DNA from: Cyanobacteria bacterium T3Sed10_376R1m
GTDB taxonomy: Bacteria > Cyanobacteriota > Cyanobacteriia > Cyanobacteriales > Cyanobacteriaceae
Assembly: GCA_003566215.1 (NCBI GenBank)
Contig: PXEJ01000139.1
Span: forward strand, 1-7,298
Reading direction: 5' to 3'
DNA length: 7,298 bases
Shown here: piece after piece, positions 1 to 5,743 of the stretch
Layout: the number at the start of each line of letters is the position of its first letter
How positions within the stretch are numbered: position 1 is the stretch's first letter
Notes under the pieces: generated by a model
The model's input: only the letters and a program-made list of their open reading frames with translations
What the model was told of the DNA's origin: nothing
Database searches by the model: none
Position numbers and translations under genes: made by a program

Positions 1-518
1 CAACTATTGCGTTTTGGTTCTAAAGAGTAGTCATAGATGTTACCGTAAACATTATTGACATCTGTTTGTTGTCTTATAATGTCGTTATCGACCTCTTCTA
101 GAACATTTTGATCACTAATAATAACATTACCAATGGTTTGAGTCTCTATGGTTTTTGATGGTGTAATACTTTTAACTAACTCTAAGAAATCAATGTTTAT
201 TTCCTCTTTATTTAGGATTCCCTCTCTATTTAAGATAGTCAGATTCATGCTATTTTCTTGTTCTACAGTTTCTTCTTCTGCATTAATAAATTCTTCATCT
301 TCATCAATAAATCGATTGAAATCATTATCCCTAAATTCTTCTCTCTCATAGTTTTCTATTAAAGTATTTAAATCTATTCTCATTTCTTCTCTCAATTCTT
401 CATCTAAAAATATTTGATAATCATTATTTGCTTCCACAAAAGATTGATCTTTCTGAAATAGTATAAAGATAAATATTAATGACAATGATGTTATTGATAA
501 AGCGACAATTTTAATCAT
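1..518 (-). CDS. Acidic membrane-anchored protein of unknown function (N-terminal part, cut by left edge)
   Basis: This frame reads without a stop from ATG at 518 down to base 1, giving 172 codons; the C-terminus lies outside the window. An in-frame stop lies about 35 bases upstream of the ATG and there is no other ATG between, so this start is the natural choice. A purine-rich AAAGGG sits about 11 bases upstream as a weak ribosome site. Residues 4-21 are one hydrophobic segment (IVALSITSLSLIFIFILF) followed by a polar chain, which suggests a signal anchor or an uncleaved signal peptide; there is no lipobox cysteine. Residues 39-88 are extremely acidic, with 22 Asp/Glu in 50, including EELREE, DEDEE and AEEETVEQE. 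The rest (90-172) is polar and rich in Asn, Ile and Asp. I recognise no domain. It is divergent from rsmH with a 93-nt gap. Coding status is supported by the long open frame and the clear topology; function is unknown. Confidence 0.75.
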   Translation of the reverse strand, partial: MIKIVALSITSLSLIFIFILFQKDQSFVEANNDYQIFLDEELREEMRIDLNTLIENYEREEFRDNDFNRFIDEDEEFINAEEETVEQENSMNLTILNREGILNKEEINIDFLELVKSITPSKTIETQTIGNVIISDQNVLEEVDNDIIRQQTDVNNVYGNIYDYSLEPKRNS

Positions 519-545
519 ATTTTTTATGACCCTTTGTACAGTGTT

Positions 546-551
546 ATTTTA
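546..551 (-). promoter_or_regulatory. Possible -10 box for the left acidic protein gene
   Basis: On the minus strand this reads TAAAAT, a 5 of 6 match to TATAAT, about 27 bases upstream of the ATG at 518. No good -35 lies at 17-18 bases: the closest is TTAATT. Motif inspection only; the region is AT-rich, so chance matches are common. Confidence 0.25.
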
Positions 552-557
552 ATAATC

Positions 558-586
558 TTGACAACAAACAATTAAAATCGGACAAT
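558..586 (+). promoter_or_regulatory. Candidate sigma-70-type promoter of rsmH
   Basis: A perfect -35 hexamer TTGACA at 558-563 is followed after 17 bases by GACAAT at 581-586, a 4 of 6 match to the -10 consensus. Transcription would begin near 593, leaving a leader of about 20 bases before the ATG at 612. This is the best promoter-like pair in the window, judged by motif only. Confidence 0.5.
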
Positions 587-601
587 AGACCGATAATTAA
601 T
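571..601. promoter_or_regulatory. Imperfect inverted repeat over the rsmH -10 region
   Basis: ATCGG at 577-581 pairs with CCGAT at 590-594. Outside a small mismatch or bulge, ATTAA at 571-575 pairs with TTAAT at 597-601. The repeat covers the proposed -10 and start point, as an operator would, and it is followed by a T run at 603-609. It could be an operator acting on both divergent genes, a weak terminator-like hairpin, or chance in AT-rich DNA. Confidence 0.3.
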
Positions 602-611
602 ATTTTTTTCT

Positions 612-1484
612 ATGATTAACTGCAATGATAATTTCTCCCATGTATCAGTTTTAGCTCAAGAGTTAGTCTTAGGTCTTAACTTAATAAAAGGTGGACATTA
701 TCTTGATGGAACTTTGGGAGCTGGTGGTCATACGGAGTTGATCTTAAGTCATAATGACACTATTAGTATGACGGTCATTGACCGAGATCCTATAGCGATC
801 GCATCTACCCGTGAGCGACTACCCTTATCATATCTTAATCGTCTTAATTTTTGGCAAGGAAATTTTGCAGATTTTCAAGGGGAGGAAAATCAATTTGACG
901 GCATCATCGCCGACTTGGGGGTAAGTTCCCCTCAATTTGACCACCCAGAAAGGGGCTTTAGTTTCCGCCATGACGGAGAATTAGATATGCGCATGGATCA
1001 AACTCAATCTTTGACGGCAAAACAAATTGTTAATCATTGGAAAGAAAAAGAAATTGCTGATATTATCTATCTTTATGGAGAAGAAAGATTATCTCGTCGT
1101 ATTGCCCGAAAAATTGTTGAAAAACGTCCTTTTCAAACCACCACGGAGTTAGCCAGTGTAGTAGCTCTGTGCTACCCCCCTAAGGCTCGTTATGGAAAAA
1201 TACATCCTGCTACAAGATCTTTCCAAGCTTTGCGTATAGCTGTAAATCAAGAATTAGACTCCCTAACCAAGTTTTTAACCGTTGCTCCCCGATGGCTTAA
1301 AACAGAAGGAAGAATTGGCATCATCAGTTTTCATAGTTTAGAGGATAGAATTGTTAAACATCAATTTCGAGATAGTGATTTGTTGACAGTCATCACTAAA
1401 AAGCCTATTACCGCCACAGAAGAAGAACAACAGGCGAATGCGCGATCTCGATCTGCTAAACTCAGAATTGCCCAGAAGGTTTAA
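612..1484 (+). CDS. rsmH: 16S rRNA (cytosine(1402)-N(4))-methyltransferase RsmH (MraW)
   Basis: The enzyme transfers a methyl group from S-adenosylmethionine to N4 of C1402 in 16S rRNA, in the decoding centre of the 30S subunit; it acts in the cytoplasm. Family signatures are all present: the SAM-binding loop [10 protein letters not shown] (32-41), the acidic VIDRDP (55-60), [10 protein letters not shown] (101-110), [16 protein letters not shown] (114-129), [14 protein letters not shown] (202-215), [12 protein letters not shown] (238-249) and a basic ARSRSAKLR end (277-285). At 290 residues it is complete and slightly shorter than the E. coli enzyme (about 313). The start is the first ATG; no Shine-Dalgarno is visible, only a T run. 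In many bacteria this gene opens the dcw cell-wall/division cluster, but here no mraZ, ftsL or mur gene is next to it; it is flanked by a divergent unknown gene and a convergent lipoprotein gene. It carries one HIP1 octamer at 795. Identification is firm. Confidence 0.97.
   Translation: MINCNDNFSHVSVLAQELVLGLNLIKGGHYLDGTLGAGGHTELILSHNDTISMTVIDRDPIAIASTRERLPLSYLNRLNFWQGNFADFQGEENQFDGIIADLGVSSPQFDHPERGFSFRHDGELDMRMDQTQSLTAKQIVNHWKEKEIADIIYLYGEERLSRRIARKIVEKRPFQTTTELASVVALCYPPKARYGKIHPATRSFQALRIAVNQELDSLTKFLTVAPRWLKTEGRIGIISFHSLEDRIVKHQFRDSDLLTVITKKPITATEEEQQANARSRSAKLRIAQKV
795..802. repeat. HIP1 octamer GCGATCGC
   Basis: An exact copy of the palindrome GCGATCGC, which is strongly over-represented in many cyanobacterial genomes. 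It lies inside rsmH. Its value here is taxonomic: three copies in 7.3 kb of AT-rich DNA is far above chance. Confidence 0.85.
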
Positions 1485-1518
1485 GGGAAAAACTATCCAC
1501 CACTGGGCAAAACTTTTT
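1468..1518 (+). terminator. Candidate rho-independent terminator of rsmH
   Basis: TTGCCCAG at 1468-1475, just inside the rsmH end, pairs perfectly with CTGGGCAA at 1503-1510, and AAC plus five T follow at 1511-1518. The 8-bp stem holds five G:C pairs. The 27-base loop is long for a classic terminator, so this is only moderately convincing. The left arm lies in the last codons of rsmH. There is no matching T run on the minus strand, so it would serve rsmH only. Confidence 0.4.
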
Positions 1519-1531
1519 CAGCAAAGCCTAA

Positions 1532-3292
1532 TTATTGATCTTTGATTTTTAGCTCCTCAATATTCCAAAAAGCACCACCGAGGGGAGAATATTGTATTTC
1601 TTCAATTTTATTTCTCACGGCGGCTAAAGAATAAGGATTAACTAAGTAAATTAGGGGTAAGTATTCCATGGCTAGTTGTTGAGTTTGAGCATAAATTTCT
1701 TTTCTTTTTTCTAAGTCTAATTCTTTTGCTCCCTTAACATATAAATTACCAATTTCTTGTTCCCAATCTGCCACCTTTCGCCCTTCAATGGGATCTCTTC
1801 CTGCTTGAGGTTTTTGGTTAAATAGATGTAAATTACCATCAGGAGACCATAGATTTATACCTCCATTTGGTTCATTTCCCCCCGTAAAACCAATTATATG
1901 GGCTTCCCAATCAAGGGAATTACTCAGTCTATCTACTAATACGTTAAATGCGATCGGTGTAAAATCAACAGTGATGCCAATTTGTTCTAAATCTTGTTTA
2001 ATTTGTGATCCTAAAGATTCTCTAATTTTGTTTCCTGCATTAGTTAATAGGGCGAATCTTACGGGGTTATTGTCTGCATCTAATAAGTTGTCGTTGTTAT
2101 CATACTTAAATCCTTCATTTAAAAGAATTTTTTTGGCTAATTCCGTGTCGTAACTATAACCTTCTACCGTGGAATCATAAAATGGAGACTGTACCGAAAT
2201 CGGTGAATTTTGTTTTTCTCCTAACCCACGGTATATGTTGTTAATCATCCTATCACGGTTGATGCTATGGGCGATCGCACGACGAAAATTAAGATTATTA
2301 AACCACTTGGATTTATAAGGAGTTACCAAAGGCTGACCATTCCTAGAACCTTGATTAAGATTAAACGCCATAAAAGTAGTACCATAAGCCGCCCCACCGT
2401 TATAAATAGTAAAATCTCCCCTCTCTTCCTCTCTTTTTAACAAAGAAAAATAATCAGGAGATACCCCCACAGAATCTAAACTACCAGAGCGAAATTGTAA
2501 CAAAGAAGTATCCGTAGATTCCACAATTTCCCATACCACTTCTTCTACATAAGGTAAAGAATTACCCTGTTCATCTTTGCGCCAATAATACGGATTACGG
2601 GTAAAAATAATTCTTTGAGAAGTTACATAACTTTTTAATTTATAAGGTCCATTAACAATCAATTCATCCCCAGGGGTATCCACACCCCAAAAAGAAAGAA
2701 AAATAGGTCTTCCATCACTATCTTTTTGTTCTACTTTTTCTGCCAAAATATGTTTAGGTAAAATAGACAAACCCGTACTTTCTAAAAAAGGAGCAAAGGG
2801 CTCATTAATAGTGAACATAACTTGGTTTTCGTTAACTTTTTCCACCACTGGTAAAGCCCTACTTTCCCCCACCCTTAAACTATCCCTCGCATTACTAGGA
2901 ATTTCTTCGTTAAGATATAACTTATTATAGCTAAAGACCACATCATCAACGGTCAAAGGTTGACCATCAGACCATTTCAAATTATCTCTGAGGGTAAAAA
3001 CAATATTTAATTTATCTTCAGAAAAATCCCAAGACTGTGCTAAAGCGGGTTCAATTTCCCCCGTCATCGGATTTTCCCGCACTAATCCTTCATAGGTTAA
3101 GCCAAAAATATTCGGAGATTCTTGAGATAATACCGCATTAAAAGTTTTTGGATCACTTAAAATTGCCTGAATTATTTGTGACCTAGAAAACTGATTATTT
3201 CTTTCTTGAGTTAAATTACACCCCGATAACACAGTTATACTAATTGCAAAAACAATAATTAAATTTACTAATTTACGCCATCTAAAAATCAT
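1532..3292 (-). CDS. ABC transporter substrate-binding lipoprotein, family 5 (peptide/nickel/oligopeptide type)
   Basis: This is a periplasmic solute-binding protein of the SBP_bac_5 (DppA/OppA) family, which captures peptides or related solutes and delivers them to an ABC permease. It begins with a lipoprotein signal: basic RWRK (4-7), a hydrophobic stretch (10-22) and the lipobox LSGC with the lipidated Cys at 25, so it should be tethered to a membrane. Family marks follow: TYEGLVRENPMTGEIEPALA (66-85), KWSDGQPLTVDDVVFSYNKL (106-125), NGPYKL (214-219), RNPYYW (232-237), NFRRAIAHSINRDRM (335-349) and GGINLWSPDG (477-486). At 586 residues it is full length or slightly long. The start is the ATG giving the complete signal; no clear Shine-Dalgarno precedes it. 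No permease or ATPase gene adjoins it, so its transporter must be encoded elsewhere. The ligand cannot be told from sequence. It ends 47 bases from convergent rsmH and carries a HIP1 copy at 2271. Confidence 0.92.
   Translation of the reverse strand: MIFRWRKLVNLIIVFAISITVLSGCNLTQERNNQFSRSQIIQAILSDPKTFNAVLSQESPNIFGLTYEGLVRENPMTGEIEPALAQSWDFSEDKLNIVFTLRDNLKWSDGQPLTVDDVVFSYNKLYLNEEIPSNARDSLRVGESRALPVVEKVNENQVMFTINEPFAPFLESTGLSILPKHILAEKVEQKDSDGRPIFLSFWGVDTPGDELIVNGPYKLKSYVTSQRIIFTRNPYYWRKDEQGNSLPYVEEVVWEIVESTDTSLLQFRSGSLDSVGVSPDYFSLLKREEERGDFTIYNGGAAYGTTFMAFNLNQGSRNGQPLVTPYKSKWFNNLNFRRAIAHSINRDRMINNIYRGLGEKQNSPISVQSPFYDSTVEGYSYDTELAKKILLNEGFKYDNNDNLLDADNNPVRFALLTNAGNKIRESLGSQIKQDLEQIGITVDFTPIAFNVLVDRLSNSLDWEAHIIGFTGGNEPNGGINLWSPDGNLHLFNQKPQAGRDPIEGRKVADWEQEIGNLYVKGAKELDLEKRKEIYAQTQQLAMEYLPLIYLVNPYSLAAVRNKIEEIQYSPLGGAFWNIEELKIKDQ
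2271..2278. repeat. HIP1 octamer GCGATCGC
   Basis: An exact HIP1 palindrome inside the substrate-binding protein gene. A 7-of-8 relative (GCGATCGG) is at about 1950 in the same gene. Confidence 0.85.
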
Positions 3293-3553
3293 ATATTTTA
3301 AGAATAAATATTACTTCTTGCTTAATCATTTTATCGCAACATCCCTTAAACTATGTTATAAATAAAGTCTGGTCAAAAAGTTATCCCCCCAAGAAAATTA
3401 ACCATAGACAATTATTCGGGAGATTTTTATATACATATCAAAAAGTTTTATTTACTAAGGATTTTTTGTAAGGCTTGAACTTATTGACCATAACAAAATT
3501 ATTTAATTTTTACTCTACCACGGCTCTACATTATTTCAATATTTTTTTATTGC
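3293..3553. other. Divergent intergenic region between the lipoprotein and mscS-family genes
   Basis: This 261-nt AT-rich gap must hold promoters for two divergent genes. I see no open frame of note and no RNA gene. Two similar blocks, GGTCAAAAAGTTAT near 3371 and ATCAAAAAGTTTTAT near 3437, could be binding-site copies but are A/T-biased. A weak hairpin (CAATA 3537-3541 with TATTG 3548-3552) sits directly before the mscS ATG. A TTGACC at 3484-3489 on the plus strand lacks a convincing -10 at the right distance; TACATT at 3527-3532 is the best -10-like word. Confidence 0.5.
3348..3376 (-). promoter_or_regulatory. Possible promoter of the substrate-binding lipoprotein gene
   Basis: On the minus strand, TTGACC (3371-3376) is followed after exactly 17 bases by TAGTTT (3348-3353), about 55 bases upstream of the ATG. 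The -35 matches 5 of 6, but the -10 only 3 of 6. A TATAAC word lies inside the spacer. Motif inspection only. Confidence 0.3.
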
Positions 3554-4624
3554 ATGAATTTATCTTTAGATACATTATTTAATATTTCCCCGAATATACA
3601 AGGTTTGCTCAGGGATATTTTAATTGTTATTTCTATTTTGATTTTTAGTTACTTTATTTTAAAAATAGCTAAAAATCTTTTATTTCGACAACTAAGAAAG
3701 ATTACAAAAAGAACAGATACTGACTTAGATGATCAAATTATAGAAATTTTTAACAAACACGTTGTTCCTATCGGTTATTTTATTATTTGTTATTTAACCT
3801 TTAAAGAAATACAAATAAACGAAACCATTTTGGGATTAGCCCAAACATTTTTAGGTATTGCTATTACATTTTGTACATCGATATTTTTGGTTGACTTAGC
3901 TAGGGTTATAATTGCATTTTATAGTAAAAAATACCACTATTCAAATTCAATTATTGAAAGAAATATTAATGCACTTTTTCCAGCTATTAGGGTTCTAATT
4001 TGGACCTTAGCAATTATATTTGTTATTAGTAATTTAGGATTTGATATAGGGGCGATTGTGGCAGGGTTGGGTATTGGTGGTGTGGCGATCGCCCTTGCAT
4101 CCCAAGGAATACTACAAGACTTATTTAGTTATTTTGCCATCCTATTTGATCGACCATTTGAAATATCAGATCTCGTTTCCATCGATGAATTTACAGGATA
4201 TGTAGAACATATTGGCATCAAAACTACAAGAATAAAAGCCCTCACAGGAGAACAATTAATCTTAGCCAACACAGACTTAACTAACTCTCGATTAAGAAAC
4301 TTCAAGAGAATGAAAAGTCGTCAAGTCAGAACAGAAATTGGCGTAATATACGAAACAGAAGATAATCAACTAGCCAAAATTCCCGAAATCATCGAAACAG
4401 CACTAAAACCCATAGAAAATATAACCTTTGACATCGCCTATCTTATTAGATTTGGAGACTTTAGTATCGACTACGAAATCATTTACTTTGTCCACAGCAA
4501 CGAACTGAAAATATATCGAAAAACTCAACACCAAGTAAATCTAGCCATTAAATATGCCTTTACCAAAGCAAAATTAAAATTCGCCTATCCCACCCAATTA
4601 CACTATATACAAAAAAACAACTGA
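3554..4624 (+). CDS. MscS-family small-conductance mechanosensitive ion channel
   Basis: The protein is a membrane channel of the MscS family, which opens under membrane tension to release solutes during hypo-osmotic shock; the site is probably the inner membrane. Predicted hydrophobic segments lie near residues 20-39, 70-84, 92-120 and 141-160, then the pore helix. The pore-lining TM3 signature is clear at 165-203: Gly/Ala-rich DIGAIVAGLGIGGVAIALA, then SQGILQDLFSYFAILFDRPF. The MscS beta domain follows (204-250, with GYVEHIGIKTTRI at 215-227 and LILANTDLTNSRLRNF at 235-250), then the mixed alpha/beta C-terminal domain to 356. The length is between minimal MscS (286 in E. coli) and larger paralogues, with one or two extra N-terminal helices. 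The ATG is the first in frame; no Shine-Dalgarno is seen. The gene stands alone, and its stop codon lies in the left arm of a terminator hairpin shared with the convergent rpsP operon. It could be a cyclic-nucleotide-independent YnaI/YbdG-like variant; the exact subtype is not resolved. Confidence 0.93.
   Translation: MNLSLDTLFNISPNIQGLLRDILIVISILIFSYFILKIAKNLLFRQLRKITKRTDTDLDDQIIEIFNKHVVPIGYFIICYLTFKEIQINETILGLAQTFLGIAITFCTSIFLVDLARVIIAFYSKKYHYSNSIIERNINALFPAIRVLIWTLAIIFVISNLGFDIGAIVAGLGIGGVAIALASQGILQDLFSYFAILFDRPFEISDLVSIDEFTGYVEHIGIKTTRIKALTGEQLILANTDLTNSRLRNFKRMKSRQVRTEIGVIYETEDNQLAKIPEIIETALKPIENITFDIAYLIRFGDFSIDYEIIYFVHSNELKIYRKTQHQVNLAIKYAFTKAKLKFAYPTQLHYIQKNN
4085..4092. repeat. HIP1 octamer GCGATCGC
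   Basis: An exact HIP1 palindrome in the MscS-family gene, encoding part of the pore helix (residues Ala-Ile-Ala). Confidence 0.85.
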
Positions 4625-4658
4625 AAATAACCCAAAAAGTAATATATCAGTTGTTTTT
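4611..4658. terminator. Bidirectional terminator between mscS-family gene and rpsP-khpA
   Basis: AAAAACAACTGA at 4613-4624 pairs perfectly over 12 bases with TCAGTTGTTTTT at 4647-4658, leaving a 22-base loop. Read on the plus strand the hairpin ends in a run of five T, and on the minus strand in a run of seven T (the A run 4611-4617). This symmetry fits a terminator serving both convergent units. The left arm includes the TGA of the channel gene. The stem is AT-rich (three G:C pairs) and the loop is long, so efficiency is uncertain. Confidence 0.55.
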
Positions 4659-4669
4659 CATCCCTATCA

Positions 4670-5089
4670 TCAAACAAGAGGTTTATCAAATTGCCCACGT
4701 CTTCTTATAGGAGAACGAGTCGAACCATCAGAACGAGACTTAGGGGCGGAAGAAGAACTAGGCTTGGAGCGAAAACTAGATCTAAATCTGCCACGCCCTT
4801 GTTCATCATAAATTTCGAGATATAAAGTATCTCCTGAAATCTGGGCCGCCGTTTGTAAAACAGTCCTTAAGGCTTGAATATTACGCCCACCTCGACCATA
4901 AACCTTCCCTTTTTCCTTTTCTTCCAAAGCTAACCGAATCCAAATCCGTTTCGTGCTAAGTATATATTCACAATTAAAGCTTAGCAATTCGGGAGATTCG
5001 AGCAACGGTTCAACAAGAAAACGAATTAGTCCATCATAATCAGGACTAGAAACATCATCTAAATTGAGAAAAGGATTATTATTAGGCAT
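4670..5089 (-). CDS. khpA: KH-domain RNA-binding protein, KhpA/YlqC type, with basic Ser/Arg tail
   Basis: A small single-KH-domain protein of the KhpA family, which binds RNA in the cytoplasm; in Gram-positive bacteria KhpA partners KhpB (EloR/Jag) and affects cell elongation and division. The domain spans about 16-96. The GxxG RNA-contact loop is G65-R66-G67-G68, in the context [17 protein letters not shown], preceded by the strand [10 protein letters not shown] (47-56) and followed by TLYLEIYDE (88-96). Residues 99-131 form a low-complexity tail with 11 Arg/Lys and 11 Ser, absent from minimal family members of about 80 residues; it is probably disordered and adds RNA affinity (inference). 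The ATG overlaps the end of rpsP by 8 bases (ATGCCTAA), which suggests translational coupling. The rpsP-KH order is widely conserved in bacteria, but the rimM, trmD and rplS genes that often follow in Firmicutes are absent. The symbol is assigned by family and context. Confidence 0.88.
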   Translation of the reverse strand: MPNNNPFLNLDDVSSPDYDGLIRFLVEPLLESPELLSFNCEYILSTKRIWIRLALEEKEKGKVYGRGGRNIQALRTVLQTAAQISGDTLYLEIYDEQGRGRFRSSFRSKPSSSSAPKSRSDGSTRSPIRRRGQFDKPLV

Positions 5090-5330
5090 TTACTTGTTCA
5101 AAAACTTTTGCTTTATTTAAAATAGCACGTACAGTTTCCGTTGGCTGAGCTCCATCTTTCAATCTAGTCACAATAGCGGGTACATTCAGTCTAGTTTCGT
5201 CCGTACGAGGATTATAGAAACCTAATTCTTCTAAAGGTCTGCCATCACGACGGTCACGGCTGTTAATAGCAATAATACGATAACTTACTTCTCTTTTCTT
5301 ACCTAACCTTTTTAAACGTATTTTAATCAT
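5082..5330 (-). CDS. rpsP: 30S ribosomal protein bS16
   Basis: Ribosomal protein bS16 is a component of the small subunit that binds 16S rRNA and helps 30S assembly. The 82 residues match the usual length. Family marks are the N-terminal [20 protein letters not shown] (1-20), the basic [16 protein letters not shown] (26-41) and the C-terminal helix region [18 protein letters not shown] (54-71). The start is the only ATG giving the full N-terminus; upstream sequence is A/T only with no Shine-Dalgarno. It is the first gene of a two-gene operon, and its stop codon lies inside the start of khpA. No ffh, rimM or trmD is adjacent. Confidence 0.97.
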   Translation of the reverse strand: MIKIRLKRLGKKREVSYRIIAINSRDRRDGRPLEELGFYNPRTDETRLNVPAIVTRLKDGAQPTETVRAILNKAKVFEQVNA

Positions 5331-5425
5331 AATAAATTAATTTAATTTTTAATCCTACTTGATGAGTTAAGATTTAATTGACCCTTACCATGATACTAAA
5401 ATTTCGACCTAATTGCTAATATTGC

Positions 5426-5431
5426 AGTATA
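5426..5431 (-). promoter_or_regulatory. Possible -10 box of the rpsP-khpA operon
   Basis: On the minus strand this reads TATACT, a 5 of 6 match to TATAAT, giving a leader of roughly 90 bases before rpsP. No -35 match lies at 16-18 bases, where the sequence is near GCCAAT. Evidence is the single hexamer. Confidence 0.28.
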
Positions 5432-5453
5432 GAATCTTTCTTCAATGATTGGC

Positions 5454-5471
5454 TATTAGGTATTAGGTATT
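5454..5471. repeat. Heptanucleotide tandem repeat (TATTAGG, 2.6 copies)
   Basis: TATTAGG is repeated exactly at 5454-5460 and 5461-5467, with a partial TATT to 5471. Short heptamer tandem repeats (STRR type) are known in cyanobacterial intergenic DNA, though this is a very short array and the unit may not be one of the described ones. Confidence 0.5.
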
Positions 5472-5743
5472 CATAACAGCTATTGTAGCCTCAAAGTTTT
5501 TTTGCTTATTTTCTATCTTCAGCATTTTTATTTTGAAAAAAGAAACAGCCTTATTCTCCGAACAAGAAGTGTCAAATCGTACATCTGATACAATACTCTA
5601 TCCAAGAAAATTTATGATCAAGATAAAAGAATACCTTCTAAAAATAAAAAACCTATATTCACTTAACTCTAGAAAAAAACTGTTTATCGTATTTAAAAGA
5701 GCGGAATAAAGCCCCAAAAATTTTAACCTTCTTTACTAAATTC

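Larger units (their letters stand above)
5331..5743. other. 413-nt divergent intergenic region upstream of rpsP and the ankyrin gene
   Basis: No recognised RNA gene or firm coding sequence. It holds a possible rpsP -10 (5426-5431, minus), a heptamer tandem repeat (5454-5471) and, on the plus strand, a frame open from 5467 to a TAA at 5707-5709 (80 codons) with no ATG before 5614. Candidate starts are TTG at 5533 and ATG at 5614; the latter gives a basic 31-residue peptide beginning MIKIKEYLLKIK and ending 34 bases before the ankyrin gene. Neither start has a good ribosome site, so I do not call a gene. The remainder is AT-rich without obvious structure. Confidence 0.5.

Noticed and set aside
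148..351. Plus-strand 67-codon open frame rich in Ser, Leu and Phe
   Set aside because: It is the antisense shadow of the longer minus-strand acidic protein (1-518), whose frame shows a clear anchor and acidic domain; the Ser/Phe richness is what the complement of Glu/Asp/Asn codons produces.
612..1484. Remnant of a dcw division/cell-wall cluster around rsmH
   Set aside because: Neither flank holds an mraZ, ftsL, ftsI or mur sequence; the neighbours are an unknown anchored protein and a convergent transporter lipoprotein. A solitary rsmH is plausible for a cyanobacterium.
1971..2153. Plus-strand 60-codon open frame
   Set aside because: It lies wholly within and antisense to the well-supported substrate-binding protein gene and has no recognisable features.
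3484..3532. TTGACC as a -35 for the mscS-family gene
   Set aside because: At 16-18 bases downstream the sequence is a T run, not a -10; the nearest -10-like TACATT is 37 bases away. A promoter must be near here but I cannot place it.
5331..5743. CRISPR array, tRNA or riboswitch in the longest gap
   Set aside because: There are no spaced direct repeats of suitable length, no cloverleaf with a TTC-arm consensus, and no recognisable riboswitch core; only a 2.6-copy heptamer repeat.
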